Assembly (NCBI GenBank): GCA_002381865.1
Contig: DFYO01000061.1
Span: 1-9,836, forward strand
Origin: Clostridiales bacterium UBA4080
Lineage (GTDB): Bacteria; Bacillota; Clostridia; Lachnospirales; Vallitaleaceae
Length of the DNA: 9,836 bases
Direction of reading: 5' to 3'
The translations under genes were made by a program, and so were the position numbers. Below the pieces are notes generated by a model. The model had not been told where the DNA came from. It did no database searches and saw only the letters and a program-made list of their open reading frames with translations. Shown in pieces: positions 1 to 6,481 of the stretch. Position 1 is the first letter of the stretch. Each line of letters starts with the position of its first letter.

Positions 1-453
1 AAGTACTGACGTAGAATCTAGGTATCTATCTTTTTTATTTTGTAGCTCTTGTTCAGAAACTATATACCCACCGTTTTCACTAATATTGATGCGGATTTTT
101 TCATCTCCGTTAGCATCTATATACCTTATCTGATCATAAATACCTCTATGGGTTGAAAATTCTGACCAGTTAAAGGCTATTTCCTCGTAATTACCTTCAT
201 CTGATAAATCATTTTCAAATGCATGATGCAGATAATGAATGTCCGAAAGAAACATCTTAAATTCACGACCCAGAAAATCATTTTCCAAGCTTACAACTCT
301 CTTCTCCTGGCTCATCATAGCTTCAATTTTTGTTGTTCTTACTTGCTTTTCCAAAAAGAACAGTACTACAAAAGATAATACAAAAATTAATGTAAATGAT
401 ATAACAAAATACCCTATATTGTGCTTTTTATTATTGCCAATATTATCATTCAA
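1..453 (-). CDS. Membrane sensor protein, N-terminal part (Cache-like extracellular domain), cut by window edge
   Basis: The first 151 codons of a gene that continues past position 1. Residues 14-34 form one strong hydrophobic membrane segment after a short Asn/Lys-rich cytoplasmic start. Residues 35-151 are soluble and would lie outside the cell. The stretch YDQIRYIDANGDEKIRIN (106-123), followed by YIVSEQELQNKKDRYLD (130-146), resembles the conserved core of Cache-type sensing domains at the front of diguanylate cyclases, histidine kinases and chemoreceptors. The output domain is outside the window, so the signalling class is unknown. No ATG lies before the membrane segment. I chose TTG at 451-453 because AGGGG at 461-465 precedes it at 8 nt and a TAA stop closes the frame just upstream. 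The next in-frame ATG pair (codons 46-47) would remove the membrane segment. The gene has no visible link to its neighbours. Confidence 0.8.
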   Translation of the reverse strand, partial: MNDNIGNNKKHNIGYFVISFTLIFVLSFVVLFFLEKQVRTTKIEAMMSQEKRVVSLENDFLGREFKMFLSDIHYLHHAFENDLSDEGNYEEIAFNWSEFSTHRGIYDQIRYIDANGDEKIRINISENGGYIVSEQELQNKKDRYLDSTSVL

Positions 454-686
454 TATCGATACCCCTTTTCCTAAAAATTATAGTTGTACAATATCTTCAC
501 CCTTTTTCTGTTTAAAATCTCTTCTTTGCTACCACAAATACAACCTTCTTATATTTGAAGTATACTACAATTGACTATTATTTTGAAGATAAATCATTCC
601 GAATATCAGTTTCTGCTATTTAATTAGCTACCTCGGATAAGATAAACTGCAACATTATATATGTGATTGAATAATACAGTTCATTC
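454..686. other. Intergenic region with no recognised gene
   Basis: This gap separates the ATPase gene from the sensor gene. Apart from the ribosome site and -10 candidate near 461-482, I see only short AT-rich motifs, including an 8-bp palindrome AGTATACT at 559-566. No clear hairpin with a U-run follows the ATPase stop codon, so its terminator was not identified. Confidence 0.6.
477..482 (-). promoter_or_regulatory. Candidate -10 box (TATAAT) for the membrane sensor gene
   Basis: A perfect TATAAT lies 23 bases before the TTG start of the sensor gene, with the AGGGG ribosome site in between. I see no convincing -35 hexamer at 16-18 bp, so the promoter is either weak or helped by an activator. 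It could also be a chance match in AT-rich DNA. Confidence 0.3.
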
Positions 687-1877
687 CTAATCTACCAGCC
701 ATTCTAATACATTCATTTGCTTTATTCCATTATGAGATGTAAGCGGTGTATAATCCATGGTAAGCAAATATTTTGGATTGTGATCCTTGATTGCTTCTAA
801 AGATGATAGTTCTCTTTTTAACGTCTGATTTTCCATTACAGTCATAGAAACTTGGTAGTACGATTTACCCTCTTCGTTAATGGCTATAAAATCAACCTCC
901 GTAGCCCCTATTTTCCCAACATAAACTTCATATCCTCTTCTTAAGAGTTCAAGATAAACGATATTCTCAAGTATATGTCCCATATCTGTGTGTTTTGTTC
1001 CTAGCAGGTAATAGCGAAGCCCAATATCAGCTACATAGTATTTTGATCCCGTTGCTAAATATTGCTTTCCTTTTATATCGTATCTGCCAACTTTATATAC
1101 AATAAAACTGTCTACAAGAGCAGATAAATAACTTTCAACTGTTGGAACACTAATCTTTCTGCCCGATGTGGTCATTGAATTCGCTATTTTTGTAGATGAA
1201 CACAAATTACCTATGTTATCAAATATAAATTCTACCACACTTTGAAGCATTGACGGATCTGATATTCTCTTTCTGGTAACAATGTCTTTTAGAAGTATAG
1301 TATTATAAATGCCCTCAAGATAGGTTCTGATATCCTTTTTTCTCTCTAGCTCTAGTGTTCCTGGGAAAGAGCTATTTTGCAAATAGTTCATATATAGTTC
1401 GGCCATATTGCTGTTGTTTGGATATGCCAATATATACTCTTTGAACGAAAGTGGCTGCATTTTTATTTCTACATATCTACCAGAAAGCAAAGTTGCCAAC
1501 TCTCCAGATAAGAGAAATGCATTCGAGCCTGTAATATATAAATCTACGTTTTTTTTAGCATAAAGCCAATCAACACCCTCTTGAAAATTTTGAACTTGTT
1601 GGACTTCATCCAGAAATATATAGTTTTTATGTTCTTTTTTAAGTCTGATATCCACATATTCAAATAAATCCTTTGAAGTAAGTATATCTCTATAATCACC
1701 ATCTTCTAGATTTATTGAAATAATCTGTTCATCTCTAACTCCATGCTCTTTCAAATAGTTTTGATATAATTCAAAAATAGTTGATTTACCACAACGACGT
1801 ATTCCGGTTACGACTTTTATTAGATTTTTATCCTTAAAACTAATCAAATCTTCCAATGTTTCTTTTCTTGGAATCAT
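687..1877 (-). CDS. AAA+ ATPase with C-terminal DUF4143 (AAA_14/DUF4143 family)
   Basis: A 396-residue cytoplasmic ATPase, full length for this family. The Walker A loop is GIRRCGKS (25-32), Walker B is YIFLDEVQ (86-93), and the family signature TGSNAFLLSGELATLLSGR follows at 116-134. The C-terminal half is the DUF4143 region. Its LEN (303-305), EVDF (327-330) and YQVS (341-344) motifs resemble a PD-(D/E)XK nuclease fold, but the usual catalytic lysine is replaced by serine, so cleavage activity is doubtful. Proteins of this type are abundant in anaerobes and have no settled function. I prefer ATG at 1875-1877, preceded by GGTGGGGTG at about 6 nt. An in-frame TTG at 1893-1895 would add six residues, but the ribosome site would then lie inside the gene. 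It is a single-gene unit with its own promoter. No partner gene is visible, so a toxin, defence or maintenance role would be guesswork. Confidence 0.92.
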   Translation of the reverse strand: MIPRKETLEDLISFKDKNLIKVVTGIRRCGKSTIFELYQNYLKEHGVRDEQIISINLEDGDYRDILTSKDLFEYVDIRLKKEHKNYIFLDEVQQVQNFQEGVDWLYAKKNVDLYITGSNAFLLSGELATLLSGRYVEIKMQPLSFKEYILAYPNNSNMAELYMNYLQNSSFPGTLELERKKDIRTYLEGIYNTILLKDIVTRKRISDPSMLQSVVEFIFDNIGNLCSSTKIANSMTTSGRKISVPTVESYLSALVDSFIVYKVGRYDIKGKQYLATGSKYYVADIGLRYYLLGTKHTDMGHILENIVYLELLRRGYEVYVGKIGATEVDFIAINEEGKSYYQVSMTVMENQTLKRELSSLEAIKDHNPKYLLTMDYTPLTSHNGIKQMNVLEWLVD

Positions 1878-1911
1878 TTTTTCACCCCACCACAATGATT
1901 TTTATAAACTC

Positions 1912-1939
1912 ATTATAGCACAGCTTTAGATTTTGTTAA
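1912..1939 (-). promoter_or_regulatory. Strong sigma-A-type promoter of the AAA+/DUF4143 gene
   Basis: Reading on the minus strand, TTAACA (1934-1939, 5 of 6 to consensus) is followed by a 16-bp spacer and a perfect TATAAT (1912-1917) with an extended TG-n element directly before it. Transcription would start near 1905, giving a leader of about 28 nt that contains the ribosome site. Confidence 0.75.
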
Positions 1940-2101
1940 ATGTTTTTTACAAATCTTGTATTTTTTGCTATTTCAAGAATTTCATTTTAAGTTAAATCAC
2001 ATTGACTTTCCCCTGGATATCACCTAATTAATTTGTTAGTTCATCTCTTTCTCCTTTTTTTCATTTACTGTTTTAATCCACGATTACTTCCTTCAATTAA
2101 T

Positions 2102-2142
2102 AAAAATGAGTTCTTTCACATACTGTCGAAAGAGCTCATTTT
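2102..2142 (-). terminator. Rho-independent terminator after the SLH double-hydrolase gene
   Basis: The arms AAAATGAG (2103-2110) and CTCATTTT (2135-2142) are complementary. They continue past one mismatch into TCTTTC (2112-2117) and GAAAGA (2128-2133), with a 10-base loop. Read on the minus strand the stem runs into TTTTTATT, as expected 24 bp after the hydrolase stop codon. The stem is symmetrical with T-runs on both sides and could stop transcription in either direction. Confidence 0.85.
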
Positions 2143-2165
2143 CTATTGCCTATTAATTTTATTCT

Positions 2166-5100
2166 TTAAGGTGCAAGCTGTTCATCCAGCCAGTTAATCA
2201 TATCACCCATAACCTCAGTTTTTTCATTTCTTTCGTTTAGGGTTTCATGAAATAATCCGTCATATAACTTAATTGTCTTATCTGTAGAATCAATGTTGTT
2301 AAAAAGCGCTTCTGAAAATGCTTTTGATACGATTCTGTCATCCTTTCCATGTGTTATAAATACAGGATAATTATACTCCCCTGCTTCAACTTCATCTGCA
2401 AGGTATTTTGACCCAAGTGCAAAGGTTTGGAAATACAGCTGTGCAGTAAATGAGTTCAGCCTTAGTGGATCCACATAATAATAATTCTGCACTGCTGGGT
2501 ATCTGCAAACTGTGCTTGTAAGACTGTTTGGAATATCGAACATTGGATTTCCTCCAAAGCCTGCATAAAAAGCGTCTTCATCCACTCCCATACTCATATA
2601 ATAAGGACCTGTTGCAGCTCCTGAAAGAATCTGCCCGTCCAAGGTGTCCGTATAGGTTACTCCATACATTGCTGTAATCAGTCCTCCCATGCTATGCCCA
2701 AGCATATACACCGGAAGTCCTTCATTTTCTGTTTTTGCTTTTGTAACAAGAAGGTTCAGGTCATCAAAATACTCATGGAAATCTTCCACAAATCCGGAAT
2801 CGCCATTTCTTTCTCCTGTCAGACCATGTCCCTTATTGTCCATTCTGTAAGTACCGTAGCCTTCTGCATTTAATGCTTCTGCCATTTCATTGTACCTGCC
2901 AATATGCTCTGCAAGCCCATGTACCATTATCACAATGGCCTTCATTTCTTCAACGTCTGTATTTTTTGCAAAGTAGAGCTGTTTATCGTCAGTTGAATCT
3001 CCAATATATCCATCCACTGCTACAGAAAATACAAGCGTATTGCTTTTGAAAACATTTTCGCCATCAAATACCGCTTCAAGTGCCTGAATTGAAAAGCTTC
3101 TTGACTCAGTTGCTTCTTCCGTAAATGTTATATCAACAGTAGTGTCGTCGACTTTTACAACTGAATGAATTGTAAGTCCTGTACTTCCTGTGTCAATATT
3201 CCAGTTCCCCAGATCTTCAACATCTTCTTTAGCTCCAAAAACATGATTCAGATTTGTAACCTGAGCATCAAAATCTCTTCCTGAAATCAAATCAATTCGA
3301 ATTGCTGCTCCTGTTGTTCCCTTCGGAATTATTGTCTGATGAGACGTTGTTATAATTGGCTCTTTTCTTGCTATCTGCATATCCTGATTAGTTATATCAG
3401 TTCCTGCAGATACGCTAAATGTTGCAGTTGAAAATTCATAGTAGCCCTCCATGCTTGCCGTAAGCGTATAACCGCTTCCTGTTGGAACGCTAATGCTATA
3501 GCTTCCGTCAGCTGCTGGATGAACTGCTTCTCCATAGGTATTGCTTCCTTTTTTAAGCTGAATATTTGCTGTGCTTAAATCCGCTATTCCCGCTGATACA
3601 CTTAATGTTCCGCTTATCAGCTGAACTGTTTTTTCTGCTGCTCTTGCGTCCAGCCAAGTGATAATATCTGCAATTACTTCTGCTTTTTCATTTCTTTCAT
3701 TTAAAGATTCATGGAACAAGCCGTCATATATCTTAATTGTCTTATCTTCAGAATCAATATTTGTATACAATGCTTGTGAAAAATCCTTTGATACAATCCT
3801 GTCATCCTTACCATGCAAAATAAATACAGGATAAGTGTATTCACCATCAGCAACCTCATCTGCAAGATATTTCGAACCTTGTGAAAAGGTTTTAAAATAT
3901 AACTGTGCTGTAAATGAAGTAAGTCTTAACGGATCCACATAATAATAATTCTGAACTGCGGGATATCTGCAGACTGTACTTGTTAAACTGTTTGGAATGG
4001 CAAACATAGGATTGCCTCCAAATCCCGCATAAAATGCGTCCTCATCCACTCCCATGCTCATATAATAAGGACCTGTTGCAGCTCCTGAAAGAATCTGCCC
4101 GTCAAGCTTATCCTGATATGTAACTCCATATAAAGAAGTAAGCAGACCTCCCATACTGTGTCCAAGCATATACACAGGCTTACCTGGATTTTCAGTGATT
4201 GCTTTATTTACAAGCAAATCAATATCTTGATAGTATTCTCTAAAGTCATCGACATTTCCTGAATCTGAATTTCGTACACCTGTTAATCCATGCCCCTTAT
4301 TATCCATTCTATAAGTAGCGTAGCCTGCCGCATTTAAAGCCTCTGCAGCTTCATTGTACCTTCCCAAATGTTCGGCAAGACCATGTACCATAACTACTAC
4401 TGCTTTCATATCGGTGACATCCTTGTTAACCGCATAATAAAGCTCCTTGTCTCCTGTTGCGTCAGTTATATACCCATCATCAGAAATACTAAACACAAGT
4501 TCATTGCTGTCAAATGCATAATCGCCTTCAATTACTGTGGTAAGTGCCTGAACTGAAAATGCTCTTGTATCCGTTGCTACTCCTGTAAATACCAAGTCTA
4601 CAGTTGTATCATCAACTTTATTTATTGATTCCAGTGTAAATCCTGTGGTTCCGGTATCAACATTCCAGTTTGCTGTGTTTTCAACAACTGCTTCTTCTGC
4701 AAAGCTGTGCCCAAGATTTGTAACCTGCGCTGCAAAATCCCTGCCTGAAATCAAATCAATTCTGATTGTTGTTCCGTTAGTTCCTCTTGTTAAGACCGTT
4801 CTGTTTTCTGTTGTTATAATTGGCTCTTTTCTTGCGATCTGCATATCCTTGCCAGATACATTTGTTCCTGTTGATACTGTAAATTCAGCAGTTTCAAACT
4901 CATAATATCCCGCAAGAGAAGCAAGCACTGTATAACCTGTTCCTGCACTCACTCCTGTAATCGTATAGCTTCCATCAGCCAAAGGATGTACTGCAGCCCC
5001 AACATTGGCACCCTCCTTTTTAAGCTGTATGGATGCAGCTGTCATATTGGTATTTCCTGCTGAAAGCTCCAATGTTCCTGAAATACTTTGAACCGCAGGA

Positions 5101-6389
5101 TTACTTCCTCCACCGCCCGAACCGCCTGAGCCGCCGGTGCTTCCAGTGTCTATTGTCGGAGGTTTTACATTATCTGAAACAGTTGTTTTTACAGGAGTTT
5201 TCTCAAAGCTTACTCCGTCTGCTTTTACATCTGCTTCCTGCACTGTTCCCATTCCGCTTACAGCAATCTTTGACTCTAAAGTCATTTTATCAACAACGGT
5301 TTTATCTCCAAGATAAATACTGCCGCCTATTGCCTCACTGTTAATTGACATCTCTTTTATTTCTGTATTTCCCTGAGTTTTCAATTCAACATTGTCAGCC
5401 TCAACCACGACACTGTCGAATTTTCCTTCCAGTATAAGGGTTTCCCCTTTTGCATTTTCAGAAATAATAATTTCTGCACCCTTTGCATCAACAGCTACAA
5501 TTCTCACTTCTCCATTTGCTGTCTTTTGAACAATGATTTTATTGTATTCTCCGCCATTTATATGAATACTGTTAATTCCGCCACCCCTGATAAAGGTTTC
5601 CCCATCAACCTTAATATTGTTCAGGGTCACATCTCCGTTTCCTACCTCTTCTGCAATCGTCAAATCCCCTGTTATATGAAGGTTTTGAAGAATTACTTTA
5701 TCGGCTTTTACAATAACGTCTCCATTCACCATCTCTGTTCCAGTCGCAGGACCGTAAGTTCCTGCTTTGTCATAGATGGCGCTTCTAATTGTATTATTTA
5801 ATGCTACAATTGCTTCCCCTCTTTTTATCAGTGCTTTTGCCTGAAAGCTTCCATTTGGATATCCGTTCAAATATCCTGCTTTTACTACCGCTCCGATATA
5901 ACCCTTGCTCCAGGATTCTATTTTTGAAGCATCTGTAAATTTTTTCGTACTTTCCGTATCCTGCGTCAGTTTTTTTACCTTGGCAATAATTACAGAAGCT
6001 TCCTGCCTGCTAATTGGCGCATTTGGCTTTATTGTATTGTCAGGATAACCCCCGATGTATCCTGCTGACACTGCCTTCTGAATTTCTTTGTAAAACCAGT
6101 CACTTGCCTTGATGTCCTTAAATCCTGCTTCCTCCAATGCTGTAAATCCATACGCATTGTTGACCAGCCTCATAAATTCAGCTCTGGAAATGCTGTTATC
6201 CGGCTTAAAGCTTCCATCCTCATAGCCATTTGCCAATCCCTTGCTAATCCATTCATTGATTGTATTCCCCGCCCAATGATTCGTCAAATCCGTTGCAGCA
6301 AAGCTGCCTCCGGCAAACATTGGAATACTCATTGCAACTGCTAAAGCATATGCAATGATTTTTTTCATGCCTTGCTGAATGCCTTTCAT
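2166..6389 (-). CDS. S-layer-anchored surface protein with two tandem alpha/beta hydrolase (lysophospholipase/monoacylglycerol lipase-like) modules
   Basis: A 1407-residue secreted ester hydrolase. Residues 1-31 are a signal peptide (KK at 9-10, hydrophobic core 11-25, likely cut after SFA). Three SLH domains follow (about 35-82, 90-141, 151-201; motifs SRAE 68-71, SRQE 127-130, degenerate KRGE 189-192). SLH domains bind cell-wall polymer. Residues 210-400 are a repetitive beta-rich stalk, probably a parallel beta-helix, and 416-430 are a Gly/Ser linker. Two copies of one module then follow: a carboxypeptidase-regulatory-like Ig fold, a second Ig-like domain, and a hydrolase. Hydrolase 1 has oxyanion motif HGLAEH (669), Ser745 in GHSMGG, Asp863 in HGKDDRIV and His893. 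Hydrolase 2 has the equivalents at 1157, 1233, 1351 and 1381. Every key residue is offset by 488. AGGAGG sits 8 nt before the ATG. The gene lies 92 bp after a large regulator that probably controls it. The substrate is unknown; lipid monoesters are a family-based guess. Confidence 0.95.
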   Translation of the reverse strand: MKGIQQGMKKIIAYALAVAMSIPMFAGGSFAATDLTNHWAGNTINEWISKGLANGYEDGSFKPDNSISRAEFMRLVNNAYGFTALEEAGFKDIKASDWFYKEIQKAVSAGYIGGYPDNTIKPNAPISRQEASVIIAKVKKLTQDTESTKKFTDASKIESWSKGYIGAVVKAGYLNGYPNGSFQAKALIKRGEAIVALNNTIRSAIYDKAGTYGPATGTEMVNGDVIVKADKVILQNLHITGDLTIAEEVGNGDVTLNNIKVDGETFIRGGGINSIHINGGEYNKIIVQKTANGEVRIVAVDAKGAEIIISENAKGETLILEGKFDSVVVEADNVELKTQGNTEIKEMSINSEAIGGSIYLGDKTVVDKMTLESKIAVSGMGTVQEADVKADGVSFEKTPVKTTVSDNVKPPTIDTGSTGGSGGSGGGGSNPAVQSISGTLELSAGNTNMTAASIQLKKEGANVGAAVHPLADGSYTITGVSAGTGYTVLASLAGYYEFETAEFTVSTGTNVSGKDMQIARKEPIITTENRTVLTRGTNGTTIRIDLISGRDFAAQVTNLGHSFAEEAVVENTANWNVDTGTTGFTLESINKVDDTTVDLVFTGVATDTRAFSVQALTTVIEGDYAFDSNELVFSISDDGYITDATGDKELYYAVNKDVTDMKAVVVMVHGLAEHLGRYNEAAEALNAAGYATYRMDNKGHGLTGVRNSDSGNVDDFREYYQDIDLLVNKAITENPGKPVYMLGHSMGGLLTSLYGVTYQDKLDGQILSGAATGPYYMSMGVDEDAFYAGFGGNPMFAIPNSLTSTVCRYPAVQNYYYVDPLRLTSFTAQLYFKTFSQGSKYLADEVADGEYTYPVFILHGKDDRIVSKDFSQALYTNIDSEDKTIKIYDGLFHESLNERNEKAEVIADIITWLDARAAEKTVQLISGTLSVSAGIADLSTANIQLKKGSNTYGEAVHPAADGSYSISVPTGSGYTLTASMEGYYEFSTATFSVSAGTDITNQDMQIARKEPIITTSHQTIIPKGTTGAAIRIDLISGRDFDAQVTNLNHVFGAKEDVEDLGNWNIDTGSTGLTIHSVVKVDDTTVDITFTEEATESRSFSIQALEAVFDGENVFKSNTLVFSVAVDGYIGDSTDDKQLYFAKNTDVEEMKAIVIMVHGLAEHIGRYNEMAEALNAEGYGTYRMDNKGHGLTGERNGDSGFVEDFHEYFDDLNLLVTKAKTENEGLPVYMLGHSMGGLITAMYGVTYTDTLDGQILSGAATGPYYMSMGVDEDAFYAGFGGNPMFDIPNSLTSTVCRYPAVQNYYYVDPLRLNSFTAQLYFQTFALGSKYLADEVEAGEYNYPVFITHGKDDRIVSKAFSEALFNNIDSTDKTIKLYDGLFHETLNERNEKTEVMGDMINWLDEQLAP
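2169..5093 (-). repeat. In-gene tandem duplication of the Ig-Ig-hydrolase module (two copies, about 1464-bp period)
   Basis: Copy 1 covers about 3627-5093 (residues 433-921) and copy 2 about 2169-3626 (residues 922-1407). The catalytic residues are spaced 488 codons apart, so hardly any indels separate the copies beyond a residue or so in the first Ig domain. Divergence is uneven. The Ig-like domains differ at many residues, while the hydrolase cores share long identical stretches, including 47 identical bases at 2593-2639 and 4057-4103. The simplest reading is an old duplication with later selection or gene conversion over the catalytic core. Confidence 0.93.
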
Positions 6390-6397
6390 TATTTGCT

Positions 6398-6403
6398 CCT
6401 CCT
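6398..6403 (-). promoter_or_regulatory. Ribosome binding site of the surface hydrolase gene
   Basis: A perfect AGGAGG lies 8 nt before the ATG at 6387-6389. This settles the start. The alternative ATG at codon 8 has no comparable site and would shorten the signal peptide's charged N-terminus. Confidence 0.9.
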
Positions 6404-6414
6404 GTTAAAATATT

Positions 6415-6429
6415 GTGGATTTATTCCAC
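6415..6429 (-). promoter_or_regulatory. Short inverted repeat GTGGA-N5-TCCAC in the hydrolase promoter region
   Basis: Perfect 5-bp arms flank 5 bases, between the proposed -10 box and the ribosome site. It overlaps the expected transcription start. It could be a small operator or a weak leader hairpin, but the stem is short and chance cannot be excluded. It is too weak to be a convincing terminator for the regulator gene upstream. Confidence 0.35.
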
Positions 6430-6433
6430 TGTA

Positions 6434-6439
6434 ATAATA
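6434..6439 (-). promoter_or_regulatory. Candidate -10 box (TATTAT) of the surface hydrolase gene
   Basis: TATTAT matches the consensus at 5 of 6 positions and lies 9 bp after the last of three 11-bp-spaced direct repeats. At 16-18 bp upstream there is only poor -35 sequence (best 3 of 6), so transcription probably needs an activator bound to the repeats. Confidence 0.5.
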
Positions 6440-6448
6440 ACAATTGGG

Positions 6449-6478
6449 CACAAACATTTAATAAACAAATAATAAACA
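6449..6478 (-). promoter_or_regulatory. Three direct repeats at 11-bp period: candidate SARP-type operator
   Basis: On the minus strand TGTTTATT (6471-6478), TGTTTATT (6460-6467) and TGTTTGTG (6449-6456) begin exactly 11 bp apart, one helical turn. The array sits wholly between the regulator stop codon and the hydrolase -10 box, where a -35 would normally lie. SARP activators, which pair an OmpR-type winged helix with a BTAD domain, are known to bind heptamer direct repeats at 11-bp spacing close upstream of the -10. The gene just upstream encodes that domain pair. That this regulator binds here is inference. AT-rich DNA makes T-rich repeats more likely by chance, but the exact spacing and position argue against it. 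Confidence 0.6.
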
Positions 6479-6481
6479 TTC

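Larger units (their letters stand above)
1896..2165. other. Intergenic region holding a terminator and a promoter, no gene
   Basis: Between the ATPase and surface hydrolase genes. It contains the hydrolase terminator (2102-2142) and the ATPase promoter (1912-1939). On the minus strand an AGGAG-ATG signal near 2042-2055 opens only a two-codon frame (ATG AAC TAA), so it makes no protein. I see no RNA gene or riboswitch fold. Confidence 0.6.

Noticed and set aside
239..574. Plus-strand open frame of 111 codons
   Set aside because: It lies opposite the membrane sensor gene, whose minus-strand frame has a membrane segment, a Cache-like motif and a ribosome site. The plus-strand translation is low-complexity and matches nothing I recognise.
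2042..2055. Ribosome-site-like AGGAG followed by ATG on the minus strand in the gap after the hydrolase gene
   Set aside because: The frame stops after two codons (ATG AAC TAA), and it lies beyond the terminator of the upstream gene.
4368..5801. Several plus-strand open frames (4368-4556, 4645-4905, 5033-5344, 5526-5801)
   Set aside because: All are antisense to the well-supported SLH hydrolase gene and read as composition by-products without ribosome sites or domain motifs.
6404..6481. A terminator between the regulator and hydrolase genes
   Set aside because: The only hairpin is a 5-bp stem followed by a broken T-run (AATATTTT), too weak to call; read-through from the regulator gene remains possible.
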